From Cylicocyclus nassatus (lineage: Eukaryota; Nematoda; Chromadorea; Rhabditida; Strongylidae), in contig CATQJL010000001.1 of the NCBI GenBank assembly GCA_958299035.1, positions 83,205,071 through 83,269,070 on the forward strand: 64,000 nucleotides of DNA, written 5' to 3'. Of the stretch, positions 21,480-30,595 are shown piece after piece. Numbering within the stretch: the stretch's first letter is position 1; each line of letters opens with the position of its first letter. A program made the translations under genes and the position numbers. Under the pieces are notes generated by a model. It did no database searches and was not told the origin of the DNA. It worked only from the letters and a program-made list of their open reading frames with translations.

Positions 21480-22788
21480 CATCCGACCTGCTGATTACGA
21501 AAATCACATCTGCTTAGCAAGAGAGCTTCATATTCTAGAGTTACGTTGAGAAAATTCAGAACGACATGATTTTTCCAGAATTCACCAGCCCTTCTAACTC
21601 CTATGAAAAGATGCCTGTGACTACTTTTTAGCGCTGCATAATCTACAGAAAAAGTACTATCGAAAGGTCCTTGCTGGAGTCTACTAGAGGCAATGCGCGC
21701 TGCTTTACACCTTCACGAAAAGACGTCTACAGAAAGATTTGAGAATATTGAAATCGGAATATCAAGGATATGCTGTATATCGAAAGACTTGCCTTGATGA
21801 ACTGAGCACAAAACTTTCTTCGGATTCAGAATATGTTCATTCCGAAGGAAGTTACGGCGAGTAGAATTTAGAAACGCGTGATTTTTCCAAAATTCACCAA
21901 CGCTTCTATCTCTTTTCGGATACAGTCGCAGCTACTTTTGAACGCACGATAACCTACAAGGACAGTACTATCGAACAGTGCTTACTGGAATCTTTTATGT
22001 TATACAGACGCTGCGTTACATCCTTGCAAAAAGACCTCCACAGAAAAAATTCGAAAAAAACTGAAAATGGATAATCGAGAGCATACTGTATATCAAAATA
22101 TTTGCCTCGACGATCTGAACACAATGCTGCTTCTGGATTCGGAATACATTCATTCCGAAGGAAGTTATGGCGTTGCGTACTCTGCGTGATTCGCATGGTT
22201 TCGCGGATCCTGAAATGTCGCGAACTTCCCGGATTGTCGCGCAGTTTGGCGGAAATCCCCGAATTCCGCGAAGTTCACGGAAATTTTGACATTCTGTGCG
22301 CGGTATTGTGATCTTGAGCAGATCTTAAAACAATTTCGATCAGAGTCTCTCTCTACCATACTCCTATAGTATACTGTCTATGTGTCATTAGCGACAGATC
22401 AATGGTAATACTGTTATCAGCACACTGGATTCACCAAAATAATAATCGATAATTCTGAAAACTAATATTGTATTCGGAATCTCCATGCTCGATTACCCCC
22501 CTGTGCAAACTCCCAGCCCCGTAGCTCAAACTTTGCAAAAAAATCGATAAAATCGATAAAAGTAATCGAGAATCCTGAAAACTAATAGTGTATTCGGAAT
22601 CCTCATGCTCGACTATCCCCCTATGCAAACTCCCAGCCCCGTAGGTGAACTCTGCAAAAAAATCGATAAAAATCGATAAATTCGATATCGATCGATGACG
22701 AAAAGTAGCCTGTGACACCCGCCGGGGCCCGAAGTGTATGTGTGCCAAGTTTGGTGCAGATCGGTTCAGAAATGGATTTTTCTATTCG
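21480..22788. repeat. Right arm of the large inverted repeat, inner part
   Basis: Reverse complement of the left arm. It begins ATCCGACCTGCTGATTACGA and carries an extra diverged monomer (about 21,865-22,150) that the left arm lacks, next to the near-identical one (21,480-21,860). The arm is cut at 22,788 by the LTR element and continues at 27,008-27,264. Confidence 0.82.
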
Positions 22789-23198
22789 TTTGGTATACAC
22801 CAAGCTGGTACCACTACGTTGTATAACTGTTTATTCGATAGTAGCGGAGCAGCCGCTGACTATCAACAGTGAATATGCGGAACAGCCGCTGACGATAGTG
22901 GTAATAATCGAACCAACACAACTGAGTATTCAGGCCCTTTTATGCCACTATTTTGGGCGTGGATAACCTGAATGCTCACTTCTGGTAAACAATAGTATCA
23001 TACAGCATGAAGGATTGCCTACATAAAAGTAGGCGCCGCCAAGTAGACTATCAAGCACAGCAGAGGGGTGACCTGGCGGCTTAAGTGGTCAGTGAACAAT
23101 AAGGTTTGTCAACGACAAGCTAACAGATATACTGAATATAACATACACGGTAGATATACAATGCTAAAGGTTGTAAATTATTTGGATAATCTACGACA
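22789..23198 (-). repeat. 3' LTR (410 bp)
   Basis: On the minus strand it runs TGTCGTAGATTATCC to GGTGTATACCAAA. It begins with TG but ends AA rather than CA. It contains two copies of GCGGARCAGCCGCTGAC (plus-strand reading) separated by about 20 bases, possible U3 regulatory repeats. The sequence before it on the minus strand (CGCGCGCCCCAC) is not a typical polypurine tract. Confidence 0.9.
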
Positions 23199-23285
23199 GT
23201 GGGGCGCGCGACGGAAGGCGCGTAAGCAAGAAAATATAAATCACAAAAGTTACACGTAGGTTACAAAAGTTCATCATGACATTAG

Positions 23286-24528
23286 CTAAGTCATGTATAT
23301 CACATGATTTCTGTAACGGGTTCGTTGTCTTCGTCTGGGATTCGTAAGGTGGTCGGCCATCATGTCGTGGTCGGCCTTCGGGGCCAGGCGCGACGCTGAA
23401 GCGAGACATCCCGGTTGAGCATCAGTAATCATCTTCACGAATTGTCCTTGAGCCCTTGGTTTTCGGCGTTTGCGATCGAATTGTTGTCCACGAGATGCGC
23501 TGTTACGTTGGCAGCTTTCGTGTTTCGTAGATGACTTGTCAGGTTGTGCGAGCATATTCATCGGATACGGACGACTGAGCTTCTTTGCTCGGCGTTTGGA
23601 AGTTTTGCGCTCAGCTTGTTCGACGCTTCTAGCTGGCTTCTGATTCATTGAGTTTCCTTTACTCCCTGGATGATTGTAGGAGATCATGGTGATTGCGGTG
23701 TTCTGCGAATGCTCCTCCATCTTGACTCGATATATCGGACTGCTTCCGGAGATTGCATGACCGAAAACAGTAGGGGTGAGAATAAGTCCTGACGGAAGAA
23801 TTGTACATGGTCGATCCCTCAAGATGAATTGATCGATCAAATCCTGACCAATGAGAATGTCCGGTGTGAACCGGACATTCTCATTGGTCCGCGTCTTCAG
23901 ATCCGGTTGTGCTACTCGAATCTTTCTTTTTCGAATCAACCTTCTATCCTCTGCGCTTAGCCAAGCTGTGCTCATCGCGGAAGTGAGCGTTGACTTTGTG
24001 TGCATCTTCACGGTTTTGATAGCGACTCCAGCAGACGTTGTTCTCAGTGTAAGCGGGACTTCACTGGATGTGAAATGTGCGGTAGATCCTCCGAAGCCGC
24101 CAATCTTGAAAGTTGTGTTTTGCAGCACTGGTAAACCAAGGGTCTTGGGTCTTCTTTGTATTGATGAAGCTCTTTTGTGCACCTCCATCAAGGAAGACAG
24201 TCACGGGCTTATAGCTGGTCGATGTGTAGTCGTATGCGAGAGCAGTCGCCGTCATCAGTACGTGCTGCATTCCTCCTTCTTGCTTCGTGCTCTTGTTGTG
24301 AAGAACTCCAGAATTTTGCGCATATTCAGGGTTTCTCGGGAGATCTTGATCGCGAGCAGATCGTTGCTGCGATCGCCTGGTTGGGGTGCCTCTAGATGCT
24401 GAATAGCTACCCATGCATACGGCAATTTTCGTGGCACCTGTAGCAGAACTGTGAGCTCGTGCAATCACTAATCCTGTGATCGGTTTGAAGACATCTGAAG
24501 CACAGCCTTTGTTTCCTGGCTTCATCAC
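23286..24528 (-). pseudogene. Bel/Pao aspartic protease region (DUF1758-type), frameshifted
   Basis: Two overlapping minus-strand frames. 24061-24528 includes VTVFLDGGAQKSFINTKK, the protease active-site region, with DGG where the family has DSG or DTG. 23286-24191 continues with FKIGGFGGST and the conserved FTPDILIGQDLIDQF, then LPSGLILTPTVFGHAISGS. A frameshift near 24,150 separates them. After the protease a basic, low-complexity tail of about 130 residues runs to the stop at 23286, 87 bases before the LTR. RT and integrase are missing completely, so the deletion joins the protease region to the 3' end. Confidence 0.78.
23846..23889. repeat. Perfect 19-bp hairpin inside the protease frame
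   Basis: GACCAATGAGAATGTCCGG (23846-23864), a 6-base loop TGTGAA, then the exact inverse CCGGACATTCTCATTGGTC (23871-23889). The right arm read on the minus strand encodes part of the N-terminal side of the motif and the left arm encodes the conserved PDILIGQ. Confidence 0.9.
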
Positions 24529-25784
24529 GTCGCTCTAGTGCTGTTTGGAATGTTGTGCATCTCGTCGCATCATGTTGGTAACTTCCGCAGATGCATTGAG
24601 CACTCGAATCTCTCGAAGATGTATTTCCTTGACCGTAGTTCGAATTGTGTGCGATTGAGTCTTCTTCATAGTTCAGCCTTTCATCAACTCCTTGATCGGA
24701 ATCAGAGCGTGCCATAATAATGCAGTCCTCGAATGCTTGGAATGTGTCCATTGAAAGGGCGATTGTTTCCTTGACAGCTACCGCACTTTCCAGGATCTCT
24801 AGTATCTCCTCGGTAGAAAACGGTTTGTCTTCGTTTTGCTCTTTGCTGAACACCTTTTCGCTCAGTGATGTTGGGAATTTTGAGAGTATCAAGCGTCTCC
24901 ACATTCGTCCATTGTCCAAGATGACTCCCGCACACTCAATGTGAGTGAGTTTCTCAGTCACATCGGTTAGCATTTTTCGGCAGCTACTGGCGTCTTCCTT
25001 TGCTCGCGGAAGTTTTTCGAGTTCTGTGATGAGAAGATCAGCTATGCATCCGGACTTGTTGTATCTCTTGTCGAGGAGTTTTACAGCCTTGTCGTAATTT
25101 TTCCCTATCACAGGAATATTGCCAAGCATAGAAGCAGCAGATCCTTTTAGTGCTTGCCTCAAAAATAGGAACTTATCAGTGTCGGTAAGCTGTGCGTTGC
25201 TGTGTATAAGCGAATTGAAGATCGTCCAAAACGTCGGGTAGTCCTTGTAGCTTCCATTAAACGTTGGAACTTCAAGCACTGGTAATCGGACCCTGTTCTC
25301 AGTGTGTTGTCTTGTGGATAGACAGCTATCCGTGTCCGTGTCCGGTACTGGTGATCGCATCGAGGACGATGCTAATGAGTGGATTACACTTGACTGTTTT
25401 TTTAATTCCCTCGTTCGATATTTCAACCTGTTGGTCCAGTTGATACCTTCAAGCTGTAGTCCGTTTGCTTCTGTGCTTAGGAAGGCAGCCAAATCGTTCA
25501 TCAATCTATCTTTGTCTGACTGATCTTTTTTGCGCCAAGAAAATTCATGGCAGTTTGCACTTGCGCCTCCAGGTTTTCCAATAAACCTGTTAGGGTAACT
25601 TGCAGTTCATCAATCTCTGCTATTTTGTCCGCTATAAAGGCGTTGCATTCGGTTGGGTGTTGGGAAACTCAAAAGCTTTATCAATATTGCGGACCTTGTC
25701 TTCAAGACCGCTGATTGATGAGCAAGCCATAGAAATGCGAGCTTTATATAGAGTTAGCTCAGCCATCGTCTGCCTTGTGCGCAT
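24407..25784 (-). pseudogene. Bel/Pao gag (DUF1759-type with zinc knuckles), frameshifted
   Basis: Minus strand. The first ATG of the gag-like frame is at 25784 (MRTRQTMAELTLYKARI). After a stop near 25,640 the continuation is in a second frame (IAEIDELQVTLTGLLENLEA, coiled-coil-like), and from about 25,510 in a third frame of about 365 codons. The last frame has LPVLEVPTFNGSYKDYPTFW and related DUF1759 signatures, then Cys/His knuckles: CICGSYQHDATRC, and the canonical CFRCLQTDHRISDC (CX2CX4HX4C), then a partial third. The frame ends at 24407 before protease. At least two frameshifts inside gag and one at its end make it non-functional as read. It would normally coat the RNA and form the particle. 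Confidence 0.8.
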
Positions 25785-26133
25785 GGACTTAAATCCTTTG
25801 CGCTCTCGTCGTCTGCGTGCTTTGGCACTGCAGGTGTTTGTTTGTAGTAGAGTTCTGGCTGGGTACTTAGTACTCGCAGCTGTCGAGAACTGTGGAGGTT
25901 GGCTGGGCCTGGACCTCTGTGGGATTTTTCCTTGCTGGGTGCAAGAAAATAGTCACTAGTGAGCTTAGCAGTGGAGTGCGTAGCTTTTTCTAGTTACTTA
26001 GCAAGCGTGCCGTTAGCTTGAACGCTGTGCTGACTGGTAGGTTTGGACCTTGCCCAGTATAGGATTGAGAAATCCTTGAAGTTCAACAGTTCTTGAATGA
26101 ACTATGAGACTTCTGACCGCAAAAACTGTTCCG
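25785..26133 (-). other. Leader between gag start and hairpin array
   Basis: About 350 bases without a recognised element. The plus-strand ORF at 25600-25959 that overlaps it is opposite to the element's sense and shows no domain. Confidence 0.5.
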
Positions 26134-26496
26134 CTCTCTGGTTCCTTACGAAAAGGACGCGCAAGAGAGTTTCACTAGAATTTGGGTGCTTTCACAAAAA
26201 ATTTCTTCCCACTTCCTGGTTCCTTACGAAAAGGACGCGCTAGGAAAGTTTTCAGAAAATTCTGTGGTTAGCTACTGTTGATTGACGCTTTTACGGCCTT
26301 CTGGTCTCTTACGAAAAGAGCGCGCAAACAGGGTTTTCAATTTGTCAAGTAGCTAAAGTACCGACTGTTTTCTTTACTACCCACTGGTCTCTTACGAAAA
26401 GAGCGCGCAAGTGGGGTTCAATATTCAGTGGTAAATGATCACCAACTAACGTCTTTACTAGCCTCTGGTCTCTGACGAACAGAGCGCGCAAGAGGT
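26134..26496 (-). ncRNA. Array of five tandem RNA hairpins with covarying stems in the element's leader
   Basis: Five units about 82 bases apart share an inner stem, loop and outer stem. Plus-strand inner arms (left/right): 26143-26147 TCCTT / 26153-26157 AAGGA; 26221-26225 TCCTT / 26231-26235 AAGGA; 26306-26310 CTCTT / 26316-26320 AAGAG; 26389-26393 CTCTT / 26399-26403 AAGAG; 26470-26474 CTCTG / 26480-26484 CAGAG. The loop is always ACGAA (UUCGU in RNA sense). Outer arms: CTCTCT/AGAGAG, TTCCT/AGGAA, CCTTCT/AACAGG (4 of 6 pairs), CCCACT/AGTGGG, CCTCT/AGAGG. The arms change together while GGT and CGCGCA between them stay nearly fixed. Such compensatory change is the mark of a conserved RNA structure. 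The position between PBS and gag suggests packaging or dimerisation; this is inference. Confidence 0.8.
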
Positions 26497-26542
26497 TTTC
26501 GATTAATTAGTGGTATATGATCCTGCCACGCGGGACTTTATC

Positions 26543-26570
26543 AGCTTCCTGGGTAGCAAACGCCAGAAAG
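26543..26570 (-). ncRNA. Sixth, different hairpin next to the primer-binding site
   Basis: Plus strand CTTCCTGG - GTAGCAAACG - CCAGAAAG forms 7 of 8 pairs. It lies between the five-unit array and the PBS and does not share the ACGAA loop. Confidence 0.4.
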
Positions 26571-26577
26571 TGATCCG

Positions 26578-26594
26578 TAGGCCGAATGCACCAA
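26578..26594 (-). other. Candidate primer-binding site
   Basis: One base inside the 5' LTR, the minus strand reads TGGTGCATTCGGCC (from 26593). TGG complements the CCA end of a tRNA. Apart from one extra T, the rest matches the complement of the 3' end of nematode tRNA-Gly (ending GGCCGATGCACCA) as I remember it. The tRNA assignment is inference. Confidence 0.5.
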
Positions 26595-27007
26595 TTTGGT
26601 ATACACCAAGCTGGTACCACTACGTTGTATAACGGTTTATTCGATAGTAGCGGAGCAGCCGCTGACTATCAACAGTGAATATGCGGAACAGCCGCTGACG
26701 ATAGTGGTAATAATCGAACCAACACCAGAACTGAGTATTCAGGCCCTTTTATGCCACTATTTTGGGCGTGGATAACCTGAATGCTCACTTCTGGTAAACA
26801 ATAGTATCGTACAGCATGAAGGATTGCCTACATAAAAGTAGGCGCCGCCAAGTAGACTATCAAGCACAGCAGAGGGGTGACCTGGCGGCTTAAGTGGTCA
26901 GTGAACAATAAGGTTTGTCAACGACAAGCTAACAGATATACTGAATATAACATACACGGTAGATATACAATGCTAAAGGTTGTAGATTATTTGGATAATC
27001 TACGACA
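26595..27007 (-). repeat. 5' LTR (413 bp)
   Basis: Same sequence as the 3' LTR except for three substitutions (near 26634, 26809 and 26985) and a 3-base insertion near 26726. It is followed outside the element by the ATTCG target duplication at 27008-27012. Confidence 0.9.
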
Positions 27008-27264
27008 ATTCGGAACATACGTACAGACAAACAGACGTTCAGCTTCATATATAAGATGATGCGTCTCGTCGAGCTGAATCGAACGGTGTCCTCGGATTCA
27101 GAATTCGTTTATTCTGAAGCGAGATATGGCTAAATTGACGATCATTCCGGCGCACTGCGGCGGAGTGTGGCGCACTCTGCCACACTCCGGCGCACTGTGG
27201 CGGAGTATGGCGAAGTGCGCCGCAGTCCGGCGACTTTTTTGACGAATTATGAGCGGTATTGTAC
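27008..27264. repeat. Right arm of the large inverted repeat, outer part
   Basis: Continues the arm interrupted at 22,788: Helitron-like opening in minus orientation, AGATGATGCGTCTCGTCGAG, the GC-rich minisatellite (about 27,140-27,232), and the outer end GACGAATTATGAGCGGTATT to 27264. Confidence 0.82.
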
Positions 27265-27583
27265 TTGTAAAATATGTGCAATCGCAGAAAATCGATCGTA
27301 CGCCTAATTCTAAAAAACTCTGTAGGACAAGCTCGTGTTCTCCAGAATGTCACACTCTGAGTTCTGGAGATGAAGAGGAGGAAGGAGGGGTCGTTTGAGG
27401 TTTTTCGGAAGGGGGGTGGGGGTCCTTTTCAAACGACTTGTGCCTGACCCTTTGCTCAACTGGTTATCACTATATAAATTTGTTAACTACACGGTCGAGC
27501 TTATTTTGACAACGTGTGCAAAGCGGTTTCTAGTCCCTTTGTCAAAGATGAATGGTAGCACAGTGTTGTGGTTGTTCTCTTTA
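27265..27583. other. Intergenic sequence with a G-rich tract
   Basis: No gene recognised. GGAGGAAGGAGGGG and GGAAGGGGGGTGGGGG near 27,375-27,422 are G-rich. Confidence 0.4.
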
Positions 27584-27888
27584 TCTTATATATAAAGCTG
27601 AATGTCTGTTTGTCTGTCTGTATGCATGTCTGTCTGTGTGTACGTATGTTCCGAATAGAAAATTCCATTTCTGAACCGATCCGGACCAAACTTGGCACAC
27701 ATACACTTCGGGCCCCGGTGGGTGTCATAGGCTACTTTTCGTCATCGATCGATATCGATTTTATCGATTTTTTGCAAAATTTGAGCTACGGGGCTGAGAG
27801 TTGGTACAGGGGGGGGGGGGGGTAATCGAGCATGCTGATTACGAATAAAATAATGACAGGGCCGGGCCGAGCCGGGTAAGCCATCTAG
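27584..27888 (+). mobile_element. Small non-autonomous Helitron, first of a tandem pair
   Basis: It starts TCTTATATATAAAGCTGAAT after an A, has a TGTC/TATG microsatellite near the start, the conserved CCAAACTTGGCACACATACA, a G-run and a terminal GC-rich hairpin region (CCGGGCCGAGCCGGG), and ends CTAG at 27885-27888. TC start, 3' hairpin and CTAG end without terminal repeats are Helitron hallmarks. Confidence 0.75.
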
Positions 27889-28169
27889 TCTTATATATAA
27901 AGCTGAGTGTCTATCTGTATGTCTGTCTGTACGTATGTGCGGAATAGAAATTTTTATTTCTAAACCGATTTGGACCAAACTTGGCACACATATACTTCGG
28001 GGCAGGGAGCGTGTCATAGGATACTCTTCGTTATCGATCGATATCGATTTTATCGATTTTTTGCAAAATTTGAGCTACAGGGCTGGGAGTTGGCACATGG
28101 GGGTAATCGAGCATGCTGATTACAAATATATTATTGACAGGCCCGGGCGGAGCCGGGTATGCCAACTAG
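27889..28169 (+). mobile_element. Small non-autonomous Helitron, second of a tandem pair
   Basis: It begins TCTTATATATAAAGC directly after the CTAG of the preceding copy and ends with hairpin CCCGGGCGGAGCCGGG and CTAG at 28166-28169, followed by T. It is diverged from the first copy (different microsatellite, AGGGAGCGTG instead of CCCCGGTGGG), so the pair is not a fresh duplication. Confidence 0.77.
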
Positions 28170-28189
28170 TTAACTTATAGGGTTAACTG

Positions 28190-28690
28190 GGTGGGTTACT
28201 GTGGGTTTTCACGACTTTTATTGAGACTACGGTCTCCACTCTGACAAGGTATAATACCGTAATCCTTCTGCTTTTCTCCTTCTTTAACGTCTAGACGCGA
28301 CCAATTTTCTAGGATGCTTTCCACTGTGCTAGCAGATCGCTGGCAAAATCAAGAAGAGTTGTTTGTCGATCGCAGTCCAACCTACTTTGAAAAAGTGCTC
28401 TCTAAAGATATTTTGCATGAAGGCAAAACATGATTTCCCTATCTGAGATTCTGGACTACCTGAGAGATGGGGAAAGTTTTGCTCTTCTTGCAAATTTTGA
28501 TATTTGAGAAGGTCTTCGAAGGGAAGCTGAGGGTGAATTGCAAGATAACTGAGTATCTATAGGTAAACTGCAGTTTTATAATCATTCTGGGTTTGCCAAG
28601 ATGTGCTTGCCTGGTTTGCATGTAACGACTGGGTGTAGTGGAAGAGGCTGTTGAGGCATACTGGGTTTATTGTGCTTAGTGAGTGTTGTC
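28190..28690 (+). pseudogene. KCTD-like BTB/T1 domain gene, copy D, truncated and with stops
   Basis: The first exon is degenerate: only FIETTVSTLTRYNT is readable (to about 28,252), after garbled sequence just downstream of the Helitron pair. The second exon (about 28,312-28,396) gives LSTVLADRWQNQEELFVDRS and YFEK, but the acceptor leaves it one base out of phase. The third, after CTATCTGAG (28,445), gives ILDYLRDGESF, then an in-frame TGA (DI*EGLRREAE). The fourth, from about 28,572, has FYNHSGFAKMCLPGLHV, then a frameshift; the expected EAVEAYWVYCA is in another frame. Several independent lesions: a dead paralogue. Confidence 0.72.
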
Positions 28691-29045
28691 GGAATGGCTC
28701 TACTCACCTATGACCCAAAAAAATGAAAAGCGTGTATCTTGCTAAAAATCATCTGGAGAACTTATTTAGCACCCTGATAATCTAGTGATGATAGGATCAC
28801 CGTGGGGGTGATGGATTGATTGTGCCATCGGCTCCCCGATTGCCGCGAGGGCGGACCCGGGCGGGCGTATCAGCGGTGCCTTATGTTGAAACACAGCAGA
28901 TAAGTTGATTATCGGTTGACCATCGCGACCGCCCTCGCAGCAGTCAATGGAGCCGATGGTACAGCTTAATTAATAATTGAATAGTACCTGCTTGCAATTT
29001 GAAATTTAGTCTGGGGGGGGGGGGGAGGGGGAGGGGTATTTGGCG
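28691..29045. other. Intergenic sequence with inverted segment and G-run
   Basis: CCATCGGCTCCCCGATTGCCGCGAGGGCGG (28,829) is partly mirrored by CGACCGCCCTCGCAGCAGTC and AGCCGATGG (28,927-28,960), forming a short palindrome. A G-run (GGGGGGGGGGGGAGGGGG) lies near 29,013-29,035. Confidence 0.45.
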
Positions 29046-30487
29046 GGTGAGGGAACTTAGGAACCCGAGCCTAATTAGCTCGATTTGGGGAGCGCCTGCA
29101 GGTTACAGTCATGCTCGCTGTCTCTGATTACTCACTAGGACATAGCAACATCTAAGCCCCGCCCCCATGAGAGCCTGTTTGGAACCTAGCCAAGGAATGC
29201 TGAAAATCTCAATCGAATTTCAGGGCTGGCTCTAAGCCAAAAACCTTCAAAGTGATCGTACGAAGGTGAAATTAGGCTCAAACGAAATAGAAAAACCATC
29301 ATCCACCGTGCCATAAAGTATCTACTGATTTAAACTGATTGAACACAACATTATCTTGGTTCAAAACTTTATTTAAGTGTTAAATTACTGAGAAATTATT
29401 CAAAAAACCGTAAAGTTTTTGAAAAAAATTTAATTGAGTTCTAAATCCTAGCAAAAGGCTAGAATATTATTCGAAAAATGAAAATTCAAAAAACTTCCCA
29501 AGATATATACATTGATATATATTGATATTTACTTAAATGCTGAAATTTAGAAGAAAGACTAAATCAATTGCGAAACGACAATTTATAAAATTTTCAAAAA
29601 TAAAAGTTTGTTTGTGTGCGGAAGTCTGGGCAAAAGACTAGAATATCAAGAAATGACAGTTCAAAAACTTCAATTGATATTGCTGAGTCTGTCAAAGATA
29701 GACGATTCTGATGTGCGAAGAACATCCTGCTAAGATGCTGGAAGCAATGAACTCAACCTACGCAAGGAAAGGTTGCAATAACAGTTTGAGGCGAAATTTT
29801 CTTATAAATAGTAGCATAAAGGGTGAAAACCATTTATCAGCAATTCAGCACTCAAAAAGAAAGTATTACTTCTGAAAAGTTCTTGATTTGTCATTTCTTG
29901 ATATTCTAGTCTTTTGCCCAAACTTCCGCACACAAACAAACTTTTATTTTTGAGAATTTTATAAATTGTCGTTTCGCAATTGATTTTCTAGTCTTTCGCC
30001 TAAATTTCAGCATTTAAGTAAATATCAATCTTGGGAAGTTTTTGAACTGTCATTTCTCGAATGATATTCTAGAAATAGGATCTTTTGCTAGAATTTAGTA
30101 CTCAAATAAATTTTTTTGAAAAACATGACGGTTTTTTGAGTAATTTCCCAGTTATTTAACACTCAAATAAAGTTTTGAACCAAGAAAATGCTGTGTTTAA
30201 TCAGTTTAAATTCAGTAGATACTTTATGATGACGGTTTTTCTCTTTCGTTTGAGCCTAATTTCACCTTCGTACGATCACTTTGAAGGTTTTTGGCTTAGA
30301 GCCAGCCCTGAAATTCGATTGAGATTTTCAACATTCCTTGGCTAGGTTCCAAATAGGCTTTCATGGGGGCGGGGCTTGGATTGTTGTTATGTCCTAATGA
30401 GTAATCAGAGACAGCGAGCATGACTGTAACCTGCAGGCGCTCCCCAAATCGAGCTAATTAGGCTCGGGTTCCTAAGTTCCGTCCCCC
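29046..30487. mobile_element. 1.44-kb fold-back element
   Basis: Arms of about 600 bp (29,046-29,690 and 29,885-30,487) are inverted copies: GGAACTTAGGAACCCGAGCC at the left end mirrors GGCTCGGGTTCCTAAGTTCC at the right, and the similarity continues through GTACGAAGGTGAAATTAGGC to the AT-rich inner parts. The unpaired centre is about 190 bases. There is no ORF. Short indels show that the arms have diverged, so it is not an assembly inversion. Confidence 0.75.
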
Positions 30488-30595
30488 GTATTTGACATGC
30501 TGAACATAGATTCTTACGTAGCACCGCTCGGGTTACGCATAAGACAACTTTGCTCAAAATCAAAAACAACGCTAATGTGAGTTGTGGTGTTAGTA

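Larger units (their letters stand above)
22789..27007 (-). mobile_element. Non-autonomous Bel/Pao-type LTR retrotransposon, 4,219 bp
   Basis: Two LTRs of 410 and 413 bp bound the element. The 5-bp target duplication ATTCG is at 22784-22788 and 27008-27012. In minus orientation the order is 5' LTR (26595-27007), primer-binding site, leader with tandem hairpins, gag remnant, protease remnant, 3' LTR (22789-23198). RT, RNase H and integrase are absent. The LTRs differ by three substitutions and one 3-base indel, so the insertion is recent, yet gag and protease contain several frameshifts. This combination points to mobilisation by enzymes supplied in trans. It sits in the right arm of a large inverted repeat, whose left arm provides the empty target site. 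Confidence 0.9.
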
